Shown here piece after piece: positions 55,723 through 64,000 of a stretch of DNA of 64,000 bases (its first letter is position 1; each line of letters starts with the position of its first letter). The position numbers and the translations under genes are program-made. Below the pieces are notes generated by a model. That model did not search any database. It saw only the letters and a list, made by a program, of their open reading frames with translations, and had not been told where the DNA came from. The stretch is from CAZHVS01 sp964536015 (GTDB lineage: Bacteria; Bacteroidota; Ignavibacteria; Ignavibacteriales; Ignavibacteriaceae), in contig CAZHVS010000011.1 of assembly GCA_964536015.1 (NCBI GenBank), positions 47,750 to 111,749 on the forward strand, in the 5' to 3' direction.

Positions 55723-57423
55723 ATGAAAAGAAAACTTTTACTGGTTTTCATCATTATACCTGTGATGGTTTTTTCTCAAAACCTTGATGACTATTTTTAT
55801 AAAATTGACTTAAAGTTATTGAAAGATAAAAGTTATCTTGATATATACTACATAGATTTTCCTTCAAATGGTAATGAAATAATTAATCTTGTAAAAAATA
55901 TTTCACCTATACCAAAAAGAAACGGAGACCCATTTTCATTTAAATCAAATGTAGAAAATATTACTTATCGTTTTGCATTTCTTAAAGATTCACCATTACT
56001 TGATCCCATTGTACTGCTTTATGTTGATGAATTAACTGATAAATCATTAGGTTCAACTTCAATTTTTGGAGAAACAGGAGTTAATGTAGATACTCAAAGA
56101 GTCCTATTTTTTAGTAGCATTTATTCGTTAAAAATGAATGATCCTGCAACTTATAAAAAATTATTAAAACTTATTGAAGATGTGCTGCTTGATGAATTTA
56201 GTCCCCCTTCATCTTTGTTGGGATTTGATCCTTATAAGGATGTTAATGTTAGTACTGTTCCTCCAGCAAGAAACAATGAAGATTACTTGAATTTTTCAAG
56301 GTCTAATTCTAATCATTGGTTTCCACCTGATGATAGAGTCAAGAGAAAGAGAAAAGTTTCTGCTCCTAAAACTGAAGAAGTGAAAACTACTTCACCTGAA
56401 ACTACAACAAGTACTGAAAATCAGACATCAACAACAACTACGACCGAAAATGAAACAACTACTGATTCATTAACCACAGAACCTCCAATTCAGGAGCCAC
56501 CAAAGGTAGAAACGGTTAAAAAAAATGTAAAAACGCAACAAACATCATCAACATCATTTAAATTAGATGCATCATTATCATCAATAAGTTTTACACATGA
56601 ATATATGAATTTTGGATTAGGAACAGCAGGGATTGAAGTTAATGTTGGCGAAAAAGTTCTTAATTTTTTACCATGGCAAACGAATACTATTTCTGCGGGA
56701 CTTCGTACTTTGCTAAGTCTATCTTCAGAATCGACTGCCCTGAATGATAAATTTTTAATTGATACAAAAATTATGGGTCGATTTAAAATTAATTTGAAAT
56801 CAATTACAAATTCTTTTCCGCTGTTAATGGCAGATTCTTCACGTTTAAATATTGGTACTGCTGCTTGTGTTGATATGCACTTTTCACGGCCATTTAGTTT
56901 ACCTTTTTTGAATTTGTATTTTGCAACTGGTGGTCAGGCATTTAGTCAACCTGTTGTAAAAATAAATTCTGTAAAACAAAAAGATACAGCATTCGCCTAT
57001 TTCAGTTTTATTCAAGCTGAAATTAGTATGTCGTTTTACTGGAATGCTGATAATGATAAAGTTGCTCGTTTTCGTATGGATGTAGGCGCTGGTTATTATG
57101 ATGTTTGGAAAGCAATATATAAAACAACAGCTGTCAAACCAAGACAAACAATATTAATTCAGGATAAATTTATTCCGATGGTATCAATGTATTTTTATTT
57201 ATCACCTCAGAATAATGATATCTTCGGTGCTAAAATAAGATTTTTTGATAGTCAATTAATGATGAGTGCATGGCTAAAATTACTAGATTTTTCTGAAGAT
57301 CATTCAATAAGATTTGAGACACAGTATTTAACTGCTCCATTTTTCCGAAATCCGGAACCTTGGGAAACGGGTGCACGTGGAGTTTATTTCCAATTGAGAT
57401 ATCGATATGGTTATAATTTTTAA
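55723..57423 (+). CDS. Predicted outer-membrane beta-barrel protein A1 (unknown family)
   Basis: A 566-residue protein with a signal peptide ending VFSQN. An N-terminal periplasmic domain (~20-200, starting LDDYFYKIDLKLLKDKSYL) is joined by a Thr/Glu/Pro-rich linker (~225-275) to a beta-rich C-terminal region (~285-566) that ends in alternating aromatics (FQLRYRYGYNF), the usual outer-membrane barrel end. It is a clear paralogue of the protein at 59023, which lacks the linker. No known family is recognised. Position behind gldLM suggests an outer-membrane partner of T9SS, which is inference. Confidence 0.75.
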   Translation: MKRKLLLVFIIIPVMVFSQNLDDYFYKIDLKLLKDKSYLDIYYIDFPSNGNEIINLVKNISPIPKRNGDPFSFKSNVENITYRFAFLKDSPLLDPIVLLYVDELTDKSLGSTSIFGETGVNVDTQRVLFFSSIYSLKMNDPATYKKLLKLIEDVLLDEFSPPSSLLGFDPYKDVNVSTVPPARNNEDYLNFSRSNSNHWFPPDDRVKRKRKVSAPKTEEVKTTSPETTTSTENQTSTTTTTENETTTDSLTTEPPIQEPPKVETVKKNVKTQQTSSTSFKLDASLSSISFTHEYMNFGLGTAGIEVNVGEKVLNFLPWQTNTISAGLRTLLSLSSESTALNDKFLIDTKIMGRFKINLKSITNSFPLLMADSSRLNIGTAACVDMHFSRPFSLPFLNLYFATGGQAFSQPVVKINSVKQKDTAFAYFSFIQAEISMSFYWNADNDKVARFRMDVGAGYYDVWKAIYKTTAVKPRQTILIQDKFIPMVSMYFYLSPQNNDIFGAKIRFFDSQLMMSAWLKLLDFSEDHSIRFETQYLTAPFFRNPEPWETGARGVYFQLRYRYGYNF

Positions 57424-57444
57424 CAAGATTTTTAACAAGACATT

Positions 57445-59010
57445 ATGAAAAAGTTATTATTTATTTCCATTTTTATTTTTTTTCAGCAACTTATTGTTTC
57501 GCAAGACTTTAAAGAACTGAAAAGAATTTATGAAAGCTTAGAGCTTGATACAGAAGCTAAAGATAATCTGAAACAGAAGTGGATTATTAATGATTATCTT
57601 TTTGTAAAAGAAGTATATAGCCGTTTTAAAGCAAGAAATGCTTTCAGAATAAATGGCAATAGGGTTCTTAATATGGATTTAATTAAATCCAGACTTTATC
57701 AGATTGAAGATGGAAGAATTATTATTGATGTGAGAAGAAGATATTATGATGAAGAAATAGAATATTTTGCATTTATTTCTTCTGTTACTCTAAAACCCCT
57801 TTTTGATCCTATTATCGATGGTTTTTACTTAAAAGAAATTTTGGGAGACAAATTATATTCAAGAATTAAGAGTAAAGAATATGCTTTTATCGATATGAGC
57901 GTAAAAAAGTTTTATACTCTCGAAGGTTTTTTCTATGATATTAATTTAAATTTGCTAAATCCTGAGTTAATGTTCTGGTCTTCAACTTCTGATAATCGAA
58001 ACTTGCCTGAGTCTAAAGAAGAATTACTAAATCAGGAAATTGATACAACGGGTATTTTTTCTGATACAACAAGTTTTTATTCAGAGAATGATACTACTAT
58101 GCTAAATGATGTCTCGCCTGAAATGACAACCGAGACGGTCCAACCAAATAAAAAACTTGTAGCTGAAGATGACCTTGCCTTTTATATCGGAAAAAATAAA
58201 TATCTTGTTTCTATTTTCGGAAAATGGGGAAATGAATATATTAATGTTCCTGGTTGGTATTACAGCGATTATATTGGCGGATTGAGAGTTACTTATTATA
58301 GTGAAATTGATCCACGCAAATCATTAAATCATTATGCTTATAGTGTTTATGTTGGTACAAGTTACCCAAGCGTAAGACCAATTAAACAAGAGAAAGAAAC
58401 AATAAGACCTCTATTTAATTCTGGTAAGAATGTTTATTTTAAAATTTCTGGCGACCCTTTAAAATATATTTTTAATAATTTCAAGGATTCTGAATTTTTC
58501 CTTGAAGGTTTATTTTCGGTCAGTTCTAGAAATAAAAACGGATATGGAATAAATTATGCAATCGATTTCTATTCAATCCGAAATTATTTTGTTTTTGGTG
58601 GCAAGAAAAGAAATATCTTTAGCCTTGGTGATTTTGGACAATTTGAAGCAGGTTTAGGAATAGCTACACACGATATTCATTATTACCAGATTATTCCAGA
58701 TACAAATAAAATTTGGGATCTTGAATCAGAAAAAGGTCCTATGGATCGATTTAACCATTTTGTTTATGCTGAATTTGGCTTTACACGCTCAGGAGGGTTA
58801 ATTCAACATTCTCTTAGTGGAATGATAAGTCACAACGTGCAATTTGGATTTGGATACGTTGGATTGAAAGCACGAATAATGATTTATGAAACATTCGGAT
58901 TGGAAGTAATTGTTCAAACCGCCTATGGTGGTAGTAAAGAACATCCGTTCCCGCACTGGCGTGAAGATTCATATTTTGTTCTTTCACCAATTTTTAGAAT
59001 TAATTATTAA
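57445..59010 (+). CDS. Predicted outer-membrane beta-barrel protein B1 (unknown family)
   Basis: A 521-residue protein with a signal peptide ending IVSQ. The N-terminal domain (~20-180) starts with LKRIYESLELDTEAK and contains SRFKARNAFRING and MFWSS; an acidic Thr/Glu linker (~185-245) precedes a beta-rich region ending SPIFRINY, an outer-membrane barrel-type C-terminus. It is a paralogue of the protein at 60516, which has the same order without the linker. It is encoded 21 bp after A1. Function unknown. Confidence 0.75.
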   Translation: MKKLLFISIFIFFQQLIVSQDFKELKRIYESLELDTEAKDNLKQKWIINDYLFVKEVYSRFKARNAFRINGNRVLNMDLIKSRLYQIEDGRIIIDVRRRYYDEEIEYFAFISSVTLKPLFDPIIDGFYLKEILGDKLYSRIKSKEYAFIDMSVKKFYTLEGFFYDINLNLLNPELMFWSSTSDNRNLPESKEELLNQEIDTTGIFSDTTSFYSENDTTMLNDVSPEMTTETVQPNKKLVAEDDLAFYIGKNKYLVSIFGKWGNEYINVPGWYYSDYIGGLRVTYYSEIDPRKSLNHYAYSVYVGTSYPSVRPIKQEKETIRPLFNSGKNVYFKISGDPLKYIFNNFKDSEFFLEGLFSVSSRNKNGYGINYAIDFYSIRNYFVFGGKKRNIFSLGDFGQFEAGLGIATHDIHYYQIIPDTNKIWDLESEKGPMDRFNHFVYAEFGFTRSGGLIQHSLSGMISHNVQFGFGYVGLKARIMIYETFGLEVIVQTAYGGSKEHPFPHWREDSYFVLSPIFRINY

Positions 59011-59022
59011 TTCAGGAATAAG

Positions 59023-60516
59023 TTGAAAAAACTTGGAGTAATATTATTCTTTATTTTTTTCTTTGGAAATGTATTCGCTCAGAGCGTTAATGAATACTAT
59101 CAAAAGATTGAAAAAAAATTGACCAAAGATTCATCTTATCTTAATCTTTACTCCTTTACTTTTAGACCAACATTAAAAGAACTTGAAGTGCTTAAAGATA
59201 TTCCTGTTTCCCGCAACGATCAACTTTTTAATTTTTCTACAGCAGACAATATTGAATACACTATTGTCTTTATGATGGAGGACTTTGATACTGATTCAAC
59301 GATTGTTCTTTATGTTACTCAAACAGTCAACAAAGCAATGGATGAAACTGTAATCTTTGAAGAAACCGGTATCAATAAAGATGAAAGCACAGTTCTTAGA
59401 TTTGAAGATGTACAGGAATTATATTTTCATCACAAGGAACTTTATGATGAATTATACAAGATAGTTGAAAATGCTATACTTGATGATCAGAAAACATATT
59501 TAGCTAAATTACCAAAAGAGAATCAACAAAATAAAATTGAAAGTATTTCTGAAAGGAATAACAGGGATTTCCTTGATTTTGCACGTGTGAATAATATTTA
59601 CACTTATCCAAAAGATGCTGTCATTAAAAGCGGAAGAAGAAGTCTGAAAAAAGACAGCTCTTCTGTCTCATCGTTTAAATTTGATCTTAATTTTTCTCAT
59701 CTTAGTTTTTATCATAAGGCGATGGATTTCGGTTTTTCTGGAACTACTTTTGAAGTAAATCTTGCAGATAAATTCCTGAATATTCAACCGTGGGAAAGTA
59801 TGTGCATGTTCGTTGGTCTTAGAACGCTTGTTAACATCTCTGGTAAAAATGCGCCTTTTAATGATGCAACTTTAATTGATGCAAGAATAATGGGAAGATT
59901 TAGAATTAACACTCTGAACCTTGTTAATAACCTGCCTTTCCTTATATCAAGCAGACCTAAATTAAATTTTGGGAGTGGAGTTGTACTTGATATTTATACT
60001 ACAAGATTATTTGGACTGCCGTTTCTAAATTTTTACTATGCCTCGGGTTCACCTAATTATACAAGTCCATTTACTAAATCAGGTACTGCCGATTCATCAT
60101 TATCCTATTTTACAAGTTCACAGATGCTTGGAACAATGTCTTTCTTTTGGAACAACAGTGTTGAAAAATCTCTTAGGTACAAACTTGAGCTCGGTATTGG
60201 AAAATATGATGTAGTTCAGGCTTTTGAGTATAAAGGTAATTTATATACCAAAATGTTGTTTAATCAACTGCAACCATATTTTTCATTGACGTTTATTTTT
60301 GTCCCTGAGGATGATGAATTATTTTCTGGAAGTATAAAAATGTTTGACAGCCAGTTCAATTTAGGTTTCTGGTTAAAACTTTTTGAAATTAAACCAGATC
60401 ATCTAATGCGGCTTGAAACATCTTTTATTACTGCTCCATTGTTTCGAAGTCCTAGAGGATGGGAATCTGAAAATGGAAGATCAATTATCCAGTTAAGATA
60501 CAGGTTTGGATTTTAA
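59023..60516 (+). CDS. Predicted outer-membrane beta-barrel protein A2 (paralogue of A1)
   Basis: A 497-residue protein that starts at TTG (59023) with AGGA six bases upstream and has a signal peptide ending VFAQ. It keeps the A1 pattern: VNEYYQKIEKKLTKDSSYLN at the N-terminus, FEETGINKDESTVLRF, then the barrel with LFGLPFLNFYYASG and DSQFNLGFWLKLFEIKPDH, ending IQLRYRFGF. The Thr-rich linker of A1 is absent. It overlaps the next gene by one base (TAATG), showing co-translation. Confidence 0.75.
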   Translation: MKKLGVILFFIFFFGNVFAQSVNEYYQKIEKKLTKDSSYLNLYSFTFRPTLKELEVLKDIPVSRNDQLFNFSTADNIEYTIVFMMEDFDTDSTIVLYVTQTVNKAMDETVIFEETGINKDESTVLRFEDVQELYFHHKELYDELYKIVENAILDDQKTYLAKLPKENQQNKIESISERNNRDFLDFARVNNIYTYPKDAVIKSGRRSLKKDSSSVSSFKFDLNFSHLSFYHKAMDFGFSGTTFEVNLADKFLNIQPWESMCMFVGLRTLVNISGKNAPFNDATLIDARIMGRFRINTLNLVNNLPFLISSRPKLNFGSGVVLDIYTTRLFGLPFLNFYYASGSPNYTSPFTKSGTADSSLSYFTSSQMLGTMSFFWNNSVEKSLRYKLELGIGKYDVVQAFEYKGNLYTKMLFNQLQPYFSLTFIFVPEDDELFSGSIKMFDSQFNLGFWLKLFEIKPDHLMRLETSFITAPLFRSPRGWESENGRSIIQLRYRFGF

Positions 60517-61919
60517 TGAAGAATAGAATTTTATATTGTTTTGTTTTGATCTGGATGATGACGTTTATTTCGTTTTCGCAAAACTATGATACTGTAAAAA
60601 TTAAAAGATTGCAAAAAATTTATCGCAACCTTGAAATTAAAACAATTGGTAAAGATGACATAAAAAATAGCTGGATTATTACTGATGCACTGTACATACG
60701 GGAATTGTTTGATAGATTTGTAGCACGTAATGCTATCAGAATTGATGGAAGAAAACCCACACCTGAAGAGATTAAAGAAAAAGCAAAGGAAATTTACAGT
60801 GGTAATGTTTTTGTTTATTTAAGAAAAAGATTTTACGATGATGAACTGGAGCTGATTAAATTCTTCACAGAAACAAAAATCATTGATGGAGTTGATAGCT
60901 CAACATACTTTTTTGATCCAATTTACGATTTCGTTTTTATTAAAGATGCACTTGGCGATAAAATGTACTCAGACCTTAAAAGTATGTTTTATGCATCGAA
61001 TGATTTAACAAAAGATTTATTTAGCGCTAACGAACATTATCAGTTTGATATTCGTATGCACATTTTTGAACCAGAATTGATGTTCTGGACTACAACAAGT
61101 GCAGAAAATAGCAAATATTTAGTATCACTTTTCGGTAAATGGGGAAATGATTATATATTATTTCCAGCTTGGTTTCTTCCGGATTATGTCGCAGGACTAA
61201 AAATGACTTATATGAGTCATATTGGAAATAATAAGTACAGAAAAACCTATTCTTTAAGTTTAGGTACTGGAATTCCTACAAAGAAACAACCAAATTTAAA
61301 TCTTAATCAGGATCAAAACAGGAAGAGATTATTTCATACAGGTTCAACGTTTTACTTTAATCTGTCTGTTAATCCATTTACTCTAATTTCTGATAAACTT
61401 GATTTTCTAAATGCTGATTTTGAAGGATTCTTGACCTTGACACAGCTAACGACTTCAGATATAAATGTTGATTATCTTTCACAATTTTTTACTTCAAGAA
61501 ATTATCTTACGCTAATGTTTAAAGCAAATGACGTGTTTATAATAAAAGATTTTGGAAGTTTTAATGGTGGCTTAGGATTGTCAACATATGACCTGTTGCA
61601 TTTTCTCTATCGCCCTGATGAAAACCAACTGATTGACCTTGAACCAAAAGCAAAAGCAAAATTTAAAAATTCTGTTCTTGGAGAATTTGGTTTTAAACAC
61701 GAAGGTGCATTGTTATCACATTCGTTAACTGCTCAAATTAATTATAATGTTGAGGAGAGATTAGGTTATGGAGGAATTAAAATTTTTATTATGTTGAGTA
61801 AAACTATCGGTCTGGATTTTCGTTATTTCACTGCATTTAAATTCAATATAAAACCTATACCATATTATCGTGAATCAAATTATATAGTTTTTTCACCAAT
61901 AATCAGGATAAATTATTAA
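60516..61919 (+). CDS. Predicted outer-membrane beta-barrel protein B2 (paralogue of B1)
   Basis: A 467-residue protein with a signal peptide ending FSQN. It shares with B1 the start KRLQKIYRNLEIKTIGK, RFVARNAIRIDGR, RKRFYDDELE, EPELMFW, LVSLFGKWGND and the end SPIIRINY, but lacks the acidic linker. The barrel part begins at ~190. With A2 it forms the second copy of the two-gene module. Function unknown. Confidence 0.75.
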   Translation: MKNRILYCFVLIWMMTFISFSQNYDTVKIKRLQKIYRNLEIKTIGKDDIKNSWIITDALYIRELFDRFVARNAIRIDGRKPTPEEIKEKAKEIYSGNVFVYLRKRFYDDELELIKFFTETKIIDGVDSSTYFFDPIYDFVFIKDALGDKMYSDLKSMFYASNDLTKDLFSANEHYQFDIRMHIFEPELMFWTTTSAENSKYLVSLFGKWGNDYILFPAWFLPDYVAGLKMTYMSHIGNNKYRKTYSLSLGTGIPTKKQPNLNLNQDQNRKRLFHTGSTFYFNLSVNPFTLISDKLDFLNADFEGFLTLTQLTTSDINVDYLSQFFTSRNYLTLMFKANDVFIIKDFGSFNGGLGLSTYDLLHFLYRPDENQLIDLEPKAKAKFKNSVLGEFGFKHEGALLSHSLTAQINYNVEERLGYGGIKIFIMLSKTIGLDFRYFTAFKFNIKPIPYYRESNYIVFSPIIRINY

Positions 61920-61950
61920 CGCATTAACATTCAAAAGTTCTGGTAAAGTT

Positions 61951-64000
61951 ATGAAAAAGTTTTTTATATTATTTAGTTTATTCATCTCACTTGCAACTTC
62001 TGCTATTGCACAGACAATAATAGTCACTTCACCAAATGGTGGAGAGAACTGGCAGGTAGGAACAACTAAAACTATTACATGGTCGTATTCAGGAGTTACT
62101 ACAGCAAGATTAGAATATACTACTGATAATGGTGGAACATGGACTGCTATTGCTGATACTCCTGCAATCTTGCAAACTTATAACTGGACTATTCCTTTAG
62201 CGCTTCCATATTCAACACAAGCTAAAATCAGAATATCGGATGCAACAAATCCTCTGGTTTTTGATGAAAGCAACGCAACATTTACATTAACCTCCTTAAG
62301 AATCCTTTCTCCGAATGGCGGTGAAAACTGGCAAATAGGTTCCAATAAAATTATTACATGGACTAACAGCAGCAATGTTCTTAATGTAAGACTTCAATAT
62401 TCATTAAATGATGGAACAACCTGGACAACTATTACTGATACGGTAGCATCCGCTGGAAGTTATAATTGGTATATACCACCTGCTATTACACCAAGTACAG
62501 TTGCACGAATAAAAATTATCGATCTTGGTGATGTATCAATAAATGATATTTCTGACAATCAATTTATTTTAAGTTCTTTGAAAGTTACTTCTCCAAATGG
62601 TGGAGAGAACTGGCAGGCAGGAACAACCAAAACAATAACTTGGCAGTCAAGCACAAATATTGCTAATGTGAGAATTCAATATTCAACAGATAATGGTGGC
62701 TCGTGGAATCTAGTAGCTGATACAACAGCTTCTTTACAGACTTATAATTGGGTCATACCATTTTCAATCAATGCTTCGACAAATGCCAAAATAAAAATTT
62801 ATGATCTTGCTGAACCAACAATTTTTGATATAAGTGATGCTGTTTTTACAATAAGTAAACTAAGAGTTATTTCACCAAATGGAGGAGAGAACTGGCAGGC
62901 AGGAACTGTTAAAGCTATTACATGGCAAAACAGTAATAATATTTCAAATGTTAGATTGGAATATTCTCTGAATAATGGTTTGAATTGGACACAAATTAAA
63001 GATACTCTTGCATCAATAGGGACTTACAATTGGAATATTCCTGCAGCGATTACACCTTCAACGATTGCCAAAATCAGGATATCTGATATAAACGATTTAA
63101 CAATCCTAGATGCTAGCGATAATGTATTCACAATTAGCAGTTTGAAAGTTACTTCTCCTAATGGTGGAGAAAGATGGCAGCTAGGAACAACAAGACAAAT
63201 TACTTGGCAGAACAGTTCTAATATCACAAATGTTAGAATACAATATTCTACAGACGATGGAACAAATTGGACTTTAATTAAAGATACATTAGCATCTGCA
63301 GGAGCGTATAATTGGATAATTCCAAACAGTTTAACTCCAAGTACAACTTCAAAAATAAGAATTTTGGATGTTGCTGATTTATCAATTTTAGATGTAAGTG
63401 ATAGTGTCTTTACTCTTACAAAACTAGAAATTTCTTCACCTGTCGGTGGAGAAAGATGGCAAGCCGGAAGAGTCAAACCAATCACCTGGATCAATAGCCC
63501 GGATATTGTTAACGTTAGATTACAATACACTACAAATAATGGAATAAGTTGGAGCAATATAGCAGATACTTCAGCATTGCTTGGTACATATAGTTGGTTG
63601 ATTCCACCTAATATTTCTTCAACAAGTGCTAAAATAAAAATTCTAAATCTGAGTGATAATAATGTTAATGATGTAAGCGATAGTGCATTCACGATTAGTA
63701 TTCTGAAAATTATTTCACCAAATGGTGGTGAAAACTGGCAAGCTGGGACAACAAAAAATATCTCCTGGCAAAATAGCTTAGATATATCTAATATTAGAAT
63801 TCAATTCTCCACAAATAATGGTTTAAGTTGGAATTTAATTAAAGATACACTTGCTTCAATAACAAATTATAGCTGGCTAATACCAACAGGAATTACACCT
63901 TCTGCCTCTTCGAAAATTAGGATATTAAATTTAGCAGATACTTTAATAAGTGACGAAAGTGACACAGTATTTACGATAGCTAATTTGAAGCTAACAAGTC
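61951..64000 (+). CDS. Large secreted tandem-repeat protein (3' truncated by window)
   Basis: The frame opens at ATG 61951 with a signal peptide (FFILFSLFISLATSAIAQ) and runs without a stop to the window end (683 codons seen). After the signal comes a chain of ~94-residue repeats, each starting S-P-N-G-G-E-N-W-Q with TITW soon after, and ending in a KI.I.D segment. The repeat resembles the Kre9/KNH-type Ser-Thr-rich beta-sandwich found in many bacterial surface proteins. It is likely an extracellular adhesin or stalk, and a T9SS tail may follow beyond the window. Being next to the barrel genes may reflect export by that system. Confidence 0.85.
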   Translation, partial: MKKFFILFSLFISLATSAIAQTIIVTSPNGGENWQVGTTKTITWSYSGVTTARLEYTTDNGGTWTAIADTPAILQTYNWTIPLALPYSTQAKIRISDATNPLVFDESNATFTLTSLRILSPNGGENWQIGSNKIITWTNSSNVLNVRLQYSLNDGTTWTTITDTVASAGSYNWYIPPAITPSTVARIKIIDLGDVSINDISDNQFILSSLKVTSPNGGENWQAGTTKTITWQSSTNIANVRIQYSTDNGGSWNLVADTTASLQTYNWVIPFSINASTNAKIKIYDLAEPTIFDISDAVFTISKLRVISPNGGENWQAGTVKAITWQNSNNISNVRLEYSLNNGLNWTQIKDTLASIGTYNWNIPAAITPSTIAKIRISDINDLTILDASDNVFTISSLKVTSPNGGERWQLGTTRQITWQNSSNITNVRIQYSTDDGTNWTLIKDTLASAGAYNWIIPNSLTPSTTSKIRILDVADLSILDVSDSVFTLTKLEISSPVGGERWQAGRVKPITWINSPDIVNVRLQYTTNNGISWSNIADTSALLGTYSWLIPPNISSTSAKIKILNLSDNNVNDVSDSAFTISILKIISPNGGENWQAGTTKNISWQNSLDISNIRIQFSTNNGLSWNLIKDTLASITNYSWLIPTGITPSASSKIRILNLADTLISDESDTVFTIANLKLTS
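62029..63996 (+). repeat. Seven tandem ~282-bp coding repeats
   Basis: Units begin at 62029, 62308, 62590, 62872, 63154, 63436 and 63715, so the spacing is 279, 282, 282, 282, 282 and 279 bp; an eighth begins at the window end. The DNA around TCNCCNAATGGNGGNGA is well conserved between copies, which suggests amplification by recombination. The units stay in frame. Confidence 0.9.

Noticed and set aside
63024..63692. Long open frame on the minus strand opposite the repeat protein
   Set aside because: The plus strand carries a signal peptide and seven in-frame SPNGGENWQ repeats. The minus frame only mirrors the repeat and has no recognisable domain or ribosome site.
62029..63996. Regularly spaced repeats as a possible CRISPR or satellite array
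   Set aside because: The period is ~282 bp, the units are wholly coding and there are no short identical repeats with unique spacers.

Overview
The window is AT-rich bacterial chromosome. It most resembles the Ignavibacteria / Chlorobi-Bacteroidetes side of the tree. The main reason is the C-terminal sorting domain carrying QNYPNPFNPST, found on four secreted proteins at the left end. This is the Ignavibacteria-type signal for type IX secretion (T9SS), and GldL- and GldM-like genes lie further right. Shine-Dalgarno sites (AAGGAG-like) are visible before many genes. I see no rRNA, no CRISPR array and no insertion sequence; there is one tRNA gene.

Region 1 (1-25.8 kb) is a pectin and galacturonate utilisation island. 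It holds secreted multidomain enzymes with T9SS tails (PL1 pectate lyase, CE8 pectinesterase), a GH105 unsaturated rhamnogalacturonyl hydrolase, a LacI-type regulator, a divergent CE8 protein, a CE12-type acetylesterase and a second esterase. The intracellular steps are uxaE, kduI, an SDR reductase, two PfkB sugar kinases, a LarA-family nickel racemase homologue, gnd, a YhcH-family protein, kduD, eda and kdgK. The unsaturated-uronate branch is complete from KduI to Eda. The presence of LarA, a second kinase and 6-phosphogluconate dehydrogenase between uxaE/SDR and kduD suggests a second branch: fructuronate to mannonate to gluconate to 6-phosphogluconate to ribulose-5-phosphate. This is an inference and the most interesting hypothesis in the window. 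No transporter and no uxaC or uxuA are present here.

Region 2 (25.8-36.2 kb, minus strand) is a signalling operon. An iron-dependent alcohol dehydrogenase overlaps a 2153-residue cytoplasmic histidine kinase with about 13 PAS domains and a GAF domain. It is followed by a single-domain response regulator and a hybrid kinase that is broken by one in-frame stop exactly at the Glu after the phospho-accepting His.

Region 3 (36.2-53 kb) is mostly housekeeping. It has a decayed GIY-YIG nuclease gene beside tRNA-Leu(CAA) with its terminator, and an operon of floA, a small membrane protein and a UvrD-type helicase. Divergent from that is clpC, then a tightly packed run of pyrE, mscS, an M64 peptidase, an aldehyde dehydrogenase and an MgtC/DUF4010 membrane protein. 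HIT, an NtrC-type regulator with an overlapping unknown gene, and a DUF2254-like membrane protein complete it.

Region 4 (53-64 kb) is a T9SS-related locus: gldL-like, a GldM that appears split into a membrane-anchored N-terminal gene and a secreted C-terminal gene, then two tandem copies of a two-gene module (A1-B1-A2-B2) of predicted outer-membrane beta-barrel proteins that I do not recognise. The window ends inside a large secreted protein made of ~94-residue SPNGGENWQ repeats.
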